NCBI GenBank assembly: GCA_037576195.1
Contig: CM075104.1
Coordinates: 7,694,775 to 7,758,774 of the forward strand
Reading direction: 5' to 3'
Source: Phytoseiulus persimilis
Lineage: Eukaryota > Arthropoda > Arachnida > Mesostigmata > Phytoseiidae
Length of the DNA: 64,000 nucleotides
Shown here: in pieces, positions 1 to 11,031 of the stretch
Numbering within the stretch: position 1 is the first letter of the stretch
Layout: each line of letters opens with the position of its first letter
Program-made: the position numbers and the translations under genes
The notes under the pieces: model-generated
Databases searched by the model: none
Seen by the model: the letters and a program-made list of their open reading frames with translations, nothing else
Told to the model about the DNA's origin: nothing

Positions 1-1
1 C

Positions 2-136
2 GGTGTCGGGACACCAACCGCGCTCCAGCCGAGTCAGTCTAACGGCGCAGCCTCACAATGTCGACGGAAACGTGCCAAAAACTCATCAAGCAAAACATCA
101 ATGCCGACTGGGAAGTTTACTACACCACCTCGAAAT
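2..136 (+). CDS. 3' part of a coding exon, gene cut by the window edge
   Basis: The frame starting at base 2 is open to base 136 (45 codons). It ends exactly after an AAT codon at the donor AAT|GTATGTG, so the exon ends in phase 0. The peptide is rich in Ser, Thr, Asn and Pro and carries a basic cluster, CRRKRAK, like a nuclear localisation signal; it ends KFTTPPRN. No fold or family is recognised, and such a low-complexity basic stretch would fit a disordered part of a nuclear protein (inference). A TCAGTC initiator-like hexamer at 34-39 followed by ATG at 58 offers an alternative reading as a first exon in another frame (starting MSTETCQKL), but the longer frame fits the donor phase. The recursive splice sites downstream on the same strand suggest that this exon feeds a very long intron. 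Confidence 0.42.
34..39 (+). promoter_or_regulatory. Initiator-like TCAGTC
   Basis: Matches the arthropod initiator TCAGTY, 22 bases before an ATG at 58. It lies inside an open frame, so it may be chance. Confidence 0.15.
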
Positions 137-443
137 GTATGTGATCCAGCACTTGTAGAGTCTTGTTATCCGAATCACTTCTCGCCCAGTGGCTCCAATT
201 CGAGCCCAGAGCAGACGATGAGCGATGAGGCGGCTCAACCGATAGCCGGGATGCCGCCGGTGTTGCAGGTGAACATTTTTTTTGCTAATTATAATAATGC
301 TCAGGAGCGGTACTGGAACACTCAGAACGCTCGGGGCTGACTCACTGTTTACCTGCCTCCGTTGTCGCGTTTGTGTATGTTGTCTCCCGGTACTCGAGTC
401 CCTCACCGCTCCGTACGCTCCTAACCCACCCGGTGAGGTGCCT

Positions 444-454
444 CCCCCCCCCCC
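444..454 (+). repeat. C11 homopolymer
   Basis: Eleven consecutive C, flanked by CCT and TTACC. One of the twelve long G/C runs of the window. Confidence 0.9.
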
Positions 455-2210
455 TTACCGGTGGCGTCATCCAATGGGTACATGTAGTGGAATGCACGGC
501 CCGCTCTCATTGCAGCATATTACCATCCACTTCGTTCAGCCGGCCATGATGTTGCATCCGCGGATGGTTCCACTGTTTTTAGGTGTGTCATGATATAATT
601 CAGGAAAAACTCAGCTACGGCGGGACGATTCCCAGTGGCTCGAGCGCTGTTCGCTGGCCCTCGCACCCGCATGCGGCCCTCGCATGCATCAAACAGAGTT
701 CATGACCGGTTATCGTTGGCGAGTCCGTACCCTGATGAGCTCGAGACGGCGAGCCATTCTTCAACGGGAACTTCGCCGTCCGGTTGTCTGCGAGGCTTCG
801 CGAGATGCGGGACCACTTGGTGCGGACGCCGTGGGCGATACATGCGAGCCGATGGCACGCGGAGCCGCCTTGCTCGCCAAACTGTGGACCCACCCGACGG
901 GCCAAGTGACCCAGCTCGGGTGCTGGAATCTTCGCCGGGGGAAGAGGGGGAGGGGAAGCTGCCGCTGCGGTCTGTCGCAAAGCCCGGGCTGAGACGCAGA
1001 TAATGAAGAGGACACAATTTCCGGCGGCGCAGCCCGGCGAGGAGCTTACTCATAAGCACATGATCCCTTCTTCAATTGAATGTCGTCTTCATGGACATGT
1101 CTCCGCCTCTTTTTCTTTCTTCTCCTTTCTCTTGCGTTCTATGAAAAGGAGGGAAAAAGCGACGACAGCGGCGGAACGACAACGAGTCGCGAACAGCAGC
1201 AGAAGAATACGAAGCGTTCCACACGAGAGGGGAGGAAACGAAGCATATCCTCATCTCGTTCATGTTTATACAATATTCGCATATACTCGCGCCACGTGCA
1301 AAAGGTCTCACGACGGCACGCCGTGGCTTGGCGTATCTATTCATCCGCCTATCTGAGCAATGAAGCTCACGGACTCACAGAAGCGCACAGCGACTGCTCA
1401 CCGGACGGGGTAACCGAGCAAGCATCCCAGGGGATTTTTTGTCCGCCTGGTCTTTTGTCGTTGCTGCCGACGACGGTCCCATTATTTGAGCAAATCACAA
1501 TGCAAAGAATTGAGGGAAACCTACGCCTCAGCCACAGCTGTTCACAAGTGGCGAGGGCGGTTGAAGCTGGAAGGTTCCGAGCGGGTCGCGGTTCTTTGGC
1601 CCCGCTGGCCGCAGATGGGAAACCTCGAAAAGGAGGAAAATGAAAGGAATAAATCGCAACACGAGCTGAACCGCTCGTCAAAGTCGGAAATCGTCGCTCT
1701 CCTCAGCTGCTGACAGCTTTCATGCATACGTTGCCGTACGAACCGGATCGGGATTCATAACACAGCCGTTCGTGCACGGAGTTACCGCACGTTCTCGGCC
1801 TCCCAGGGCCTTGCCATCAGCCCCTCTCCGACTCTTCGTTCTCAGGCAATCGATAGTGTGGGGCGGGAAGTTACGAATTCGTGCAGGAGCGATTCATGCT
1901 GGTCCGGTCGTTCGGCGGTCTTCCTCGTGCACGTCGAGAGCGGGGCGCTTCTGCTTCAGAGTGATGTGACCGTTGGAGCCCGGCCGCCAGGGAGCAGCGC
2001 CGCGGAAGAAACACGGCCTGCGAGGGAGAGACAAGCTCGGCGATGGAGAGCGGGGCTTGAAACTGGGTTGGAAGGCGTTTCATCTCGTTGACCGGCCGCT
2101 ATTGTGACACAGTGTCTCATATACGAATGGCCGCCCAAACAAAATGGATCTCTTGGGATCTCATGAACCCACGGAGCCTATTGGGCGTAAACGACGAGGT
2201 CCGACCCGGA

Positions 2211-2220
2211 GGGGGGGGGG
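2211..2220 (+). repeat. G10 homopolymer
   Basis: Ten consecutive G inside a purine stretch (CCCGGA before, AGGGG after). Confidence 0.9.
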
Positions 2221-5200
2221 AGGGGCTCATCGGAGTCAAAAGGTGAACGTTGAGAAGATATTCACAGGCGCCCGCTGTTCCACAGCTACGTGAGCCCGCT
2301 GGTCGTCGAGCTCCAACCTCGAATAAATTCGACTTCGGGTGGCGGGGCGGCTCCGGGATGTGCGAGCAAGGGTGGCAGCAAGTTGGGATTCATTAGAGTT
2401 TTCATTAGCTCGCCTCTTTGTTCCCGATGCGACGTCGGGGCGGAACGAGATGGCCGACTGTCGGTAGGCTGCTTGCTGTTGAAAGAGCACGCTCTGCCGC
2501 TACGGAGCCCGATTTCGTACAAGGATGTACATCGTGCGCCGAGGCGGACCGACACTCTCCGCGTCCAGGATGCCGGCTCCGATCTGGGCTTTGAAGAGAC
2601 GTTCAAGACTGTGACACGGAGCTCGGTGTGGGGGAAAGCGCATCGCTGCGGGAGATCCCGCTCGAGAGGGACATTCCTTCGTTTGGTAAACCCGGTTGGC
2701 CAAGGCGTGCACTGAAGCGTCAGCGGTGGGTGAGTGAGGGTCCGGCCACGGGATCACGAACGCCCCGAATCGCCCGGAATCGACCAGCTCCCCCTCCAAG
2801 TGTTCGGGGTCTCGACCCACCCCCACCGCCACCGCTTGCGCCGCATTGAGCCAGCAGGTCTGCCAGCGAGGACTGAAAGTCAGTCACCCGCGTGGTCCAT
2901 CCTGTTCGTTGTCGATTCCGACGAAGCTTCCTGACCGGAGAAGTCCGACTAGTCGGATCCAAGGAGAACACATGGTCGCCCCAGGACTCATGCGCCCGCC
3001 AGCCACGGACTGATCGAGCAGAGGACCGCGGGGGAACAGCGCGAAGTTGGCGGCCCCATGCCCGCTTAGAGACACGAGTAGACATCCCCGGACCCCGTTC
3101 GGCCCTGACAGGGTCAAGTCTGACGAACTGCGAGCATATCGATGCTCACGCAGTGATATTCGAAATACTCTCACAGAGAGATGTTGATGGATGTAGTCTT
3201 TCTGGGGCTGTCGATATCGCATCTTGTCCCTCGCTGCCGCAGAACGGGCACCACAGATTAATTATTGGCCCCATTCAGCGGCGAACAGATGCTGCGACCG
3301 TTTTCGTGCAATCGCAGCTTGACGGCAGATAGAGACTTCTCGATGTGTGCTGCTTCGTCGTAAAGAGGAGAGAGGGAAACGGGTCGAGCCGGGCAGTCCG
3401 TTCTCTAACAGACCGGCTGATTGCGACTTCAGCGCATCCTATACAAGAGGATAATTCCAGAAGAGGCAGCAGCCGCCACCGGGCGCGGCAGCGGGCCATC
3501 GATAGCGGGAACCAAAGAGGAGTTCGGAAAGCAATGGGCAACATCATTAAAAGAACAACACGAAAGCTAAGAAGGAAGACAATAAAAACAACATGCCCGT
3601 GTAGAAATATCCTCTCCTCTTTCGGCTGCTCCTTAGCCGATGCTGGTGCTCTCCAGCTCGCAGAGAGCTCATTTTTTTGGTCCAACCAGCAGCGGAAGAA
3701 AAAGTCAAGGCCACTGACAGTTCGGTCTTTGTCCATTTCCATTGGCAGGCCATCCTTGCGATCAGGCCCAGCAATATCCTTCTGCATGGACGCCCCGGAC
3801 ACCGGGTAAACAGAGCCGCGGAGGGGCAGACCGACGTCTTCCAGTCAATATATCCGTCGAGCCCGCTTTATCCCGCCGCTGCTGCTGCGATAGCAGAAAG
3901 CGATCAGCCGAGAGGAGAACCGACAAGACCGCTACCGCTCCGTCTGTCGAAGCTCTCCTCGTCTTCCCTGTTAGTCCTTCCGGGTGTCCATTCAATTGAT
4001 GACGCTTTCTCAAAACTGATAGAGAGACAGAGAGTTCCGTTTGCGATAATCCGAATGGTGTGGCGCTACTATGGGGTATAGATACGTGGCGTCTAAGGCG
4101 TAGAACAGCGTCGAGAATAATTCCAGTCGAGGATCTCCCCGGCGACTCTGGATCTCACTTCTAGACCTTCAGAAAGCAGTTCCGCGGTTCCTCTATTGGG
4201 ACTGTGGTTCAACGTGATCCTTAGAAAACCCCCTCTCCCCTGCTCCTCTCAATCTCTCCCTCTCGCTGTTTCGTTTGCCAACCTAAAACAGACCGAAACT
4301 GTCCCGAACAGGAAGGAAACCACACCAACATCCTGAGCTGAGCGAGAAAACGACGAAAATCCCACGGAGTGGGATGAGTGACGGTTACACTGCTGTCCAC
4401 TCACTCAGCGACTTGGTCGCCCGGTGCGGCTTCCGTTTGTCGGGCTGCTCATGAGACGGGCGGTGGGACCATCATCGAGACGCTCTCGTCCGTCATTGTG
4501 GAGTCAAAACAGTCCCATTGAATTCTCTCACTTGCCGACCAGCTCGCCCCCTGTCTGGCTGGCCGTTCAGTTCCCTGGTTGTCCAGTTTCCTGGTGGACC
4601 GGCGAACGGCTCCAGTCCACGGCTGAGCCTCTAAGATTGATATGTCATCAGCCGCTGCAAAGCCAAGTCAAAGATTGGACTAGGCGGACATCTGTCGTTG
4701 AGAGCAGCGAACGTGACTCATGGACTAGATGCAGGCGAGCAGGCCGCGGGCACGTTGGACAGTTGGCTCCTGTTCTTTCGATGCGCGTCACACATCGTCC
4801 ATCCTCCGTAGCCACCCCTCTCCATCAAGCGGATCCTTGCGTTTTTGCCCGCGACGTCCCAGCTTCGGTCGTGGTGTGGTGAGCCGTCGACTTTGATCCA
4901 TTGGGAATCGCTTTTCCGCGCGAACCATCTGGTTGAGCGCGGCCAATTGAATGTGATGAACTTCTCTGGGCCAATGGACATAGATAAGCTTCCGACAGCA
5001 TGTAAGAACAATGGCTCTGCTCGGGCAACGTCCATCATCTTCACGATACGTGAGTGGTTTCGGAATGGCTGTCATGCGCAGCCGAGGAATTCGGCAGATT
5101 GGGTGACAGATCGAGCGAGCAGCCGCGAGCTCCAAGCCGGGGCAGAAAAGCGGAATCAAGGAAGGATAATGGTCAGGGAAGAGGTACACACACCCACATT

Positions 5201-6630
5201 ATTGACGGTCCATCCAGTCGCACGGATAAGTTTCAATAGCCTCTCGAATGACCTCTTCTCTCTTGCTTGGCAGAAGTTAAGAGCAAATGGAACGATCTTT
5301 ACGTGACCTGATCACTTCCTTAAAGCTCATCTCTCTGTCGGATGGCGTTCCCTCGCTCGCAGGGCCGTCATTCTTCCTGTTCGCCCCTCGGCGCGGCCCC
5401 GCCCCCCCGTTCGCTGCCGACTCGATCGTTTCGAACCTCGCGATAGGGGTAAAAACACTGTCGGTCGAACCGAACGGTACCCGCGACCCGGAGCCAACGA
5501 TGTATGTATACTTCAACGTTAAGGGGTAATTGAGATGAAGTTCGCTTCCATTACAAACACAGCGAGACCATGGACACTTCGTTCGTATGCTTCGAACGTG
5601 GCGGCCGCGGCCCACCCAGTTTTCCTCGAACAAGACCCTCCCCGGAGTAGCTGCCGTCCGGTCTCGTGTCTACAATACGTTCGCTGGACCTTCAGCTCCA
5701 TCGGAGCTGCTTTTTGCTATTGTGTTCGTGGAGCTCCCCCAGCATTAGCGGACTCTCGTTACGGATTGGACTTTCATAATGGAAATGGGATACTCAACTA
5801 GATAAAGCCCATCTGTCGTTGCTCGCCGAGTCGCTGTTCTGCGCCGGTTACATTGAGGTAATGCGACCGTGGTCCGCAGTTGTGCTGCCGTCGGTTTCAT
5901 AAGCCCAGAGACACCTCAGCCGTTCTCCAACGCAGTAGGAGAGAACGAGCGATGAATCGCAGATTTCACTCCGAACACCTTCGCTCCGCACGGGGAGCAC
6001 GAACCGACGAAGCTCAGGCAGAGTCGCTGGTTCACGCAGGACGGCAAACAGGCCGGCAAGTTGCTCGGTGGAGTAGAGGGAGGACGAGACTTGAAAAGAG
6101 AATAGAGTCCCCTCTCGCAGCACATTTCAATAGAAGTTAAACTTTGGACGGGGCTCAGCGCGGGCGATCACGACATGGGCGTGTGAATGAACTGAGCAGC
6201 TCAGGCCCGATACAGGCTCGCCTGGTGTAGAGGGGATGCGAGGCCTACTCGTTCGCTGGTGGTAATGACCGCAGTTGCGGCCAGAGTGTTAAGACTTTCT
6301 GTCTGAGGACGGCTTGCTGGCTAACAGCTGCAGCACCCGCCGCTGGTAAGACGGGTTGGCCACTTGATCGGTGCAGATGACATCCCACCCCACAGACACT
6401 CTGAGTTAGTCGGCTGCGAGCTTGGAGGGTGGGTAGGCTGGCTGACTGCTTGGTTACTTGCCTGATCGGGCGGTCGTTTCGGCAAACCGGGTGGTGGTGA
6501 TGATGGTTGACAACATGACGTCCACCAGTCAGTCAAACAATGTGCTGTCCATTCTCTCAGTCTGCTGCCTCCCGGAAGAGCAGTCCTGCGGGCGTCGGGG
6601 CGGCGAGAAGCGTGCGTGTGTGGGTGAAAG

Positions 6631-7074
6631 AGCGATCAAACAACGCAGGAAAGAATGAAGCGTTGCTGAATGATCTCGGCGACAAGATCGTTCCCTCCTC
6701 CCTAGAGGAAAGCTTGGCCATGGAGGCCGTTCCGGGTGTTTCACAGCAGAGGACGATGGTCAGGCCGCTCGAACCCTCCAGACGGAGACCGGGATTTTGG
6801 TGGGAACGCTATGGAAACACGTTCGGCGTCAGCGGAAGGGTCCAAACCGAGTCTGGCGGTCGATCCGGAAACACCCGAGGAAGTTTTTTCGTCGTGGAGA
6901 CGGGTTCCGGAAATTTGGCCGTTGGGCTCTATAAAAACGGACCGGCGGGCGGCCTCGAGAAGCGGGAGCTAGAACATCGTTTCCCGGTCGGTCGTGTGAT
7001 GAGGAACGAATGGTTGATGGCTTTTAAATTTAGCTTTAATTGCCAAGCATCACGTGGAAGCGATCAAACAACGC
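6631..7074 (+). repeat. 412-bp segment between 16-bp direct repeats
   Basis: AGCGATCAAACAACGC occurs at 6631-6646 and again, without mismatch, at 7059-7074. A 16-bp repeat at this spacing looks like the target-site duplication of a retroposed insert, but the 412 bp between the copies show no A-rich tail and no tRNA-like head. A long plus-strand frame (6540-7292, 250 codons) runs through it. Its codons are rich in G at position 1 but also at position 2, so coding is doubtful. A TATAAAAA at 6930-6937 lies within. It could be an old retroposed copy or a coincidence. Confidence 0.35.
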
Positions 7075-7613
7075 TGAATTCTCTTGTTTCGGTGGCGTGC
7101 AGGCGTGTCCGTGCGCGCGTCTTCGAGAGAGCAGCTCGTTGCACATCGCCTGTGAGTAGAATCGAATGTCCGAGCGAGCAGGGTCTTGGTTCGCTCGGAA
7201 GCCGGTTGTGCCATGTACATCGCCGGGCTGGCCGGTTAGCTTGTTGGCAAACAGACGGACATCGAGATACCGCGTTCCCCATAACAGCGTGAGAGAAATG
7301 ATTGCCCTGTCATTTCCTCTTTGTCCGTCTCTCCGCTCGCTAAACAAACGAATCGAACAATGAGCGGAACAGGGACAAAACGACAGGTAACAAACAATCC
7401 ATCTGCTGCAGCATACAACGACGATGTCGGACTACCAGTTGAGCTCGCTGACTTCTTTGAACTGTTTGATTCTCGTTCGTCTTCGGGATGCTGAATAGGT
7501 CGTGTGGTTTTCCGGTATCTTTAGCTTGTCCCTTCCATGTAGAAGATGAACGAGTCCTGGAAAGAGCGCAAAAGTCCCCGGTTGTGGAGGTGGGGACTCG
7601 AGATAACTCGTTT

Positions 7614-7631
7614 CCCCCCCCCCCCCCCCCC
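7614..7631 (+). repeat. C18 homopolymer
   Basis: Eighteen C in a row, flanked by CGTTT and GATATC. Confidence 0.9.
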
Positions 7632-7956
7632 GATATCTCTGATGAGTGCGAACCGTTAAGTGGGGTGAGGGGGTCACGAGCGGGGTTGCGTCGACTTTGT
7701 GCTGATCAGTACGAGGGTCAGATAACACGAAATGCTGAATACCGAATGATGATCCGTCCCACTTGACGTGGTCGTTTTGCCCCTCCTCCTCCGACTTTTT
7801 CGTTTGTAAATAGGAGGACAGCACGGGCTCGAAGTGGGAAAGCGAGACGGTGAGAGTCGTTGAGAGGACCCCTCTGAGGAACGGGAGAAGCACACGAAAC
7901 AACAACAAGGGTGATCACTCACTAAGGCCGCGGCATCTTTCCTCGGTGGCTACAAA

Positions 7957-8253
7957 ATGATAAATTGCTTCACAAAAATGTCACCTGTTGGTCAAACGCT
8001 TGAAGATGGCCGGCTTGCGGGGCACACTGAACAAACGATTGAACGGCCGGATGGATGGATGGATGGAGGAATTACCGACGGGCTCACGACTGACGAGCAA
8101 ACGAGATTTACCGCGAAAAGTGAGCACTGGCCATTGACAACGGGGCGAGCGCTGATGAATGACGATAATTCAATCAAATTAGGCAGGATGAGAGGGGTAA
8201 CGATAACGACGAAGACATCGGCTCAACAAGAAGAATGGCCCTTCGACAAGTAG
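7957..8253 (+). CDS. Small coding-like open frame, 98 codons
   Basis: ATG at 7957 with A at -3, open to TAG. The product begins MINCFTKMSPVGQTLEDGRL and ends EEWPFDK. By hand count about 32% of codons start with G and 12% with T, and G is 21% at position 2, which is coding-like; however the whole strand is purine-rich here, which mimics this bias. A GGAT tetranucleotide repeat inside encodes part of a DGWMDGG stretch. No membrane segment, signal peptide or known motif. It runs head-to-head into the minus-strand segment ending at 8265, with only 11 bases between the two stop codons. Confidence 0.25.
   Translation: MINCFTKMSPVGQTLEDGRLAGHTEQTIERPDGWMDGGITDGLTTDEQTRFTAKSEHWPLTTGRALMNDDNSIKLGRMRGVTITTKTSAQQEEWPFDK
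8049..8067 (+). repeat. (GGAT)n microsatellite
   Basis: Just over four tandem copies of GGAT, lying in the small open frame. Confidence 0.8.
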
Positions 8254-8264
8254 GGAAAAAGTGG

Positions 8265-8502
8265 AGCTCAGTAGGAAGCTTTGTCATGCGTCGACAGGTT
8301 GCGATACGACGTTCTCTCAGCCGATTTTGCACTGATCCGGCTCCTAACGCCTCCCAGCTTGCCCTTCGTCTCTTGATTCAGGAGATCGCCTGGATTCCTG
8401 TGATCGAGATCGTTATCCTCCGATGGAACAGTCTCGGTGGCACTTTCCAGACTCTGGGCCACATAGAAAGCGAAGATCCCATTCGGAGAAAGAACGGTGA
8501 CT
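8265..8502 (-). CDS. Candidate terminal exon, minus strand
   Basis: On the minus strand an acceptor (AGCTTACCAG) at 8505-8503 is followed by an open frame of 78 codons ending in TGA at 8265. The peptide includes DEVTVLSPNGIFAF and DNDLDHRNPGDLL and ends THDKASY. About 35% of codons start with G, 14% with T, and only 18% have G at position 2, a good coding signature. The first base completes a codon begun by the segment ending at 9750 (GT plus G makes Val), so the two would splice in phase across an intron with a GTGAGTG donor. No family recognised; the tail looks hydrophilic and disordered. Alternative: remnant of a decayed gene. Confidence 0.35.
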
Positions 8503-9749
8503 TCGTCGGGCCTGGTAAGCTCCTGATTGTGGGCGGACGGGGGCCGGCTCGGAACTACTGGAGCGGAGACAGTTTGACAGATAATTCGTAGGATACTTGG
8601 TCAGCGAGGCGGGTGGTGGGATCGAGAAATGCTATTCGAGCGAGCGAGCGGGCGATCGGCTCTAATTTGCCTAATCTCGCCCGTTCCCGGAACATCTCGG
8701 TCACAGCGGTGAGCTCGTGATTCCTCTCTGTTCGTTAGAGAGTCACACACGAGTGCGGTCTATTGGGGAGCCAGTCGCTGACCATTGTTCGGTTGACAGT
8801 CCTCGTGTTCGGGTTTCGCGCAGGAGACGGACGCGCGAATCGACGAACACGGAACCCACAATAAACGGTGGCTGGAAGAACAATGCTTTCCGCCAAAACC
8901 TCTCTGTTTCACTGAATCGGCCTCTCGACCGGCCGATCTGAGTGCCGCGTATCTACTGCCTTCCTCGAGATGAAGAAGATTCTATCTACGTTGGCACATG
9001 TTCCTTCCGGAACCTGATTGGCTTCAGGGTTTGGGCGCCGCGTTTCCGCGGTTGGACCTAATTCAAATATCCTCGCCTTCCTTGCTTCCCGCTGGCAAGT
9101 CCGGTTATGGTCGCTGGCCCGAGTGCCGCCCGCATTGTTTGATTGCTTCGACTAATTTTCATTTATGAGCGATATCGAATCAGAAAGATCGGGAATACAG
9201 CAAACGCGGACCCAGGGCTCGGACCGAGGTTTGTTTGCTTCAGCAACAACTCACCGAGAGATTCCCTCCCGTGCGGGGAGCCCAATTGATTTGCTGGCTG
9301 GCAGGCAGTCAGGGTGGTTGATCATCCGGTTCAGCTGGACGGAGGCTTCGCTCGTTCAGAACTGGAGTGGAAAAAGCTCGGACCACCGCGGCCACCCAGC
9401 GAACTGCGGTTCGCGGCATCGACAGCGAAGCGCGTAAGTCAGCCAGCAACGACGTGTTTACTCTTGTCTGTTCGATCTATCTACATCGTGATGCGAGCGG
9501 ATGAAGCAAGAAAAAACTCGGATGAGATATTACGACAACACTAGGGCTCAGGGCCGGCCCGTCGTTGATTGAGGAATATGGCGAGAATCAGCGCGGAGGA
9601 AGCTTGACGAGAAACCAGAACCTCGATTGACCCGATCGCGGGGCTGATGGACTCGTTAGTGAACTTGTTCCAAGAGCCGTTTGCAGCGTGCCTCGCGAGA
9701 CTACCTCAAAACTGACGACTCTCTGACAGCGGGCCTTCTTTTCACTCAC

Positions 9750-10036
9750 ACTTTGTGTCGCGTTCGGAGAGTTTCCGTTCGCACACCCTCGATGCCGACG
9801 TCACTCCACGGTAAAACATCGGAGGCCATGTGAGGCTCGCGAGTCGGGCGCCCACCAAGATTGGAGACAAGGACCGTGAGTGGCTCGGTCTGATTTCGGT
9901 CAAAACCCTCGACTTCCAAAGCGTGGTCAGGGGACACACGATGCGTGGTTTCCAATACTTTGAGGCTATCTTCGGAGTCTAGAGCTCTCATTGTTATCTG
10001 ACCGTGGAGCGGTTTGAAATAACGCGTCTTTTTCTC
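9750..10036 (-). CDS. Candidate internal exon, minus strand
   Basis: The minus-strand frame is open from above 10036 to the donor AAAGT|GTGAGTG after base 9750. It reads KKTRYFKPLHGQITMRALD and on to TETLRTRHK, with acidic and aliphatic residues well mixed. Codon bias is coding-like (G1 about 32%, T1 12%, G2 19%). An acceptor CTGCAAG at 10037 would start it in phase 0, joining the segment ending at 10305. Against this, its upstream edge coincides with the strong plus-strand recursive splice site at 10022-10049, whose pyrimidine tract is the complement of the GAGAAAAAGACG codons. One of the two readings may be wrong. Confidence 0.28.
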
Positions 10037-10049
10037 CTTGCAGGTGAGT
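10022..10049 (+). promoter_or_regulatory. Recursive splice site (ratchet point) 1
   Basis: A pyrimidine tract (CGTCTTTTTCTCCTTG) leads into CAG at 10041-10043, directly followed by GTGAGT at 10044-10049. A perfect 3' splice site is thus fused to a strong 5' splice site with no exon between. In known families of long introns this arrangement lets the spliceosome remove the intron in steps. The strand matches the exon at 2-136, about 9.9 kb upstream. Alternatively it is the start of a cryptic exon with the donor ignored. Confidence 0.55.
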
Positions 10050-10304
10050 TGTTCTTAACAAGAATACTGTCCATGGTTCAGCACGCTCCCAACGTAATGA
10101 ACTCCATCAGCGAATCATGATTATGGGCACGTTTGCTAGAAAGTTTCTTAGCGAATTCATAGGCAATCAACCGATCTGATGGAATTGAATTTCATCACTC
10201 GATCAGTTGATTGATGCACTCTGAGCGTCTGAAGTTGTTTGCAGAAGGAGCGTATCACGCTGGCACATAGGTACGGTTTTAGTGCTCATCGTTTTGAGAA
10301 TTAC

Positions 10305-10460
10305 CTTATTTGGGTTCTGAATTCCAGAAACATCAAAGTTTCGATAATTTCGAATTCTAATGAGACCATCGAAGGTCGTTCTGGGCGTCAACGGGGGGAT
10401 TAGTCTTCGCTTCTCTCCCGTTGGGCTTTTGGTCACTCGACAAGTGTGAACTTCCGCGAA
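10305..10460 (-). CDS. Candidate internal exon, minus strand
   Basis: The minus-strand frame is open from 10493 to 10203; a donor AAG|GTAATT after 10305 would end the exon in phase 0. The peptide reads FAEVHTCRVTKSPTGEKRR and FDGLIRIRNYRNFDVSG. T is 16% at codon position 1 and A about 40%, moderately coding-like. Two starts are possible: an acceptor GACGTAG at 10494, or an acceptor CCCTGAAG at 10461, which would join it in frame to the segment at 10498-10620 across only 37 bases. No family recognised. Confidence 0.28.
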
Positions 10461-10497
10461 CTTCAGGGATAAAGCTCCGTTACTCCCGGGGGACTAC

Positions 10498-10620
10498 GTC
10501 AAAAATGTAAATTTCCGTCGGCAAATTCAAAGATGGACCAGCTTGAAAGTTATCGTTCCACTGAAGAATGGATACTTTGCGTTCCATCTCCGCCACCAAC
10601 ACATCCTCCAGCGGAGGCGA
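10498..10620 (-). CDS. Coding-like segment, minus strand
   Basis: Forty-one codons follow an acceptor GACTCCATAG on the minus strand. They read EDVLVAEMERKVSILQWND and then TEIYIFDV. Only 3 of 41 codons have G at position 2, a strong coding sign. The frame then meets TAA within seven codons, and the next coding-like segment is in another frame; a GTAGTC at 10497 could be a donor. Either there is a 37-nt intron, or this is a frameshifted relic. Confidence 0.28.
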
Positions 10621-11031
10621 CTATGGAGTCCTGCAGCGGTGAGGGCTCCACAGGCAGCCGAAACATCAGATAACGTTATTTGCCACGATCCTGTCGTCTG
10701 AGAGAGAACTTGAATCGACATCTAAATGTTTTGCCCAATCGAACGAGAGTTGGGGAGAAAATAGTATGAGACCGGAATCTCGCCCAAGAACGGACCGTAC
10801 GGCGCCTTGAAAGCAACGGCGTCATGACTCGTCACATGCCGTGAACAGGCGCCGGGATCGCTGGATACATGGCAAAATTTGAGAAGAACATTACGCCAGC
10901 ATGAAAAACATGAATCGATACTCGAGGGGCCAGAGCGGTTTGGGAGAACCCGGAGCGGATCCCCGAATCCTGGAGTATGCCCAGCCCGGACCTCGTCGAT
11001 ACCGCGACAGACTTCCGCCATTCGCGGGCGA

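Larger units (their letters stand above)
137..6457. other. Intron-like noncoding stretch
   Basis: The stretch starts at the exon donor. Open frames here reach at most about 190 codons and lack codon-position bias. They are rich in Arg, Ser, Cys and Pro, as expected from stop-poor random GC-rich sequence. It holds a C11 tract and a G10 tract but no tRNA, no recognisable transposon protein and no good promoter. I infer intron. Confidence 0.45.

Noticed and set aside
6540-7292. A 250-codon plus-strand gene.
   Set aside because: High G at codon position 2 and an Arg/Gly-rich product; treated as a by-product of the repeat-bounded segment.
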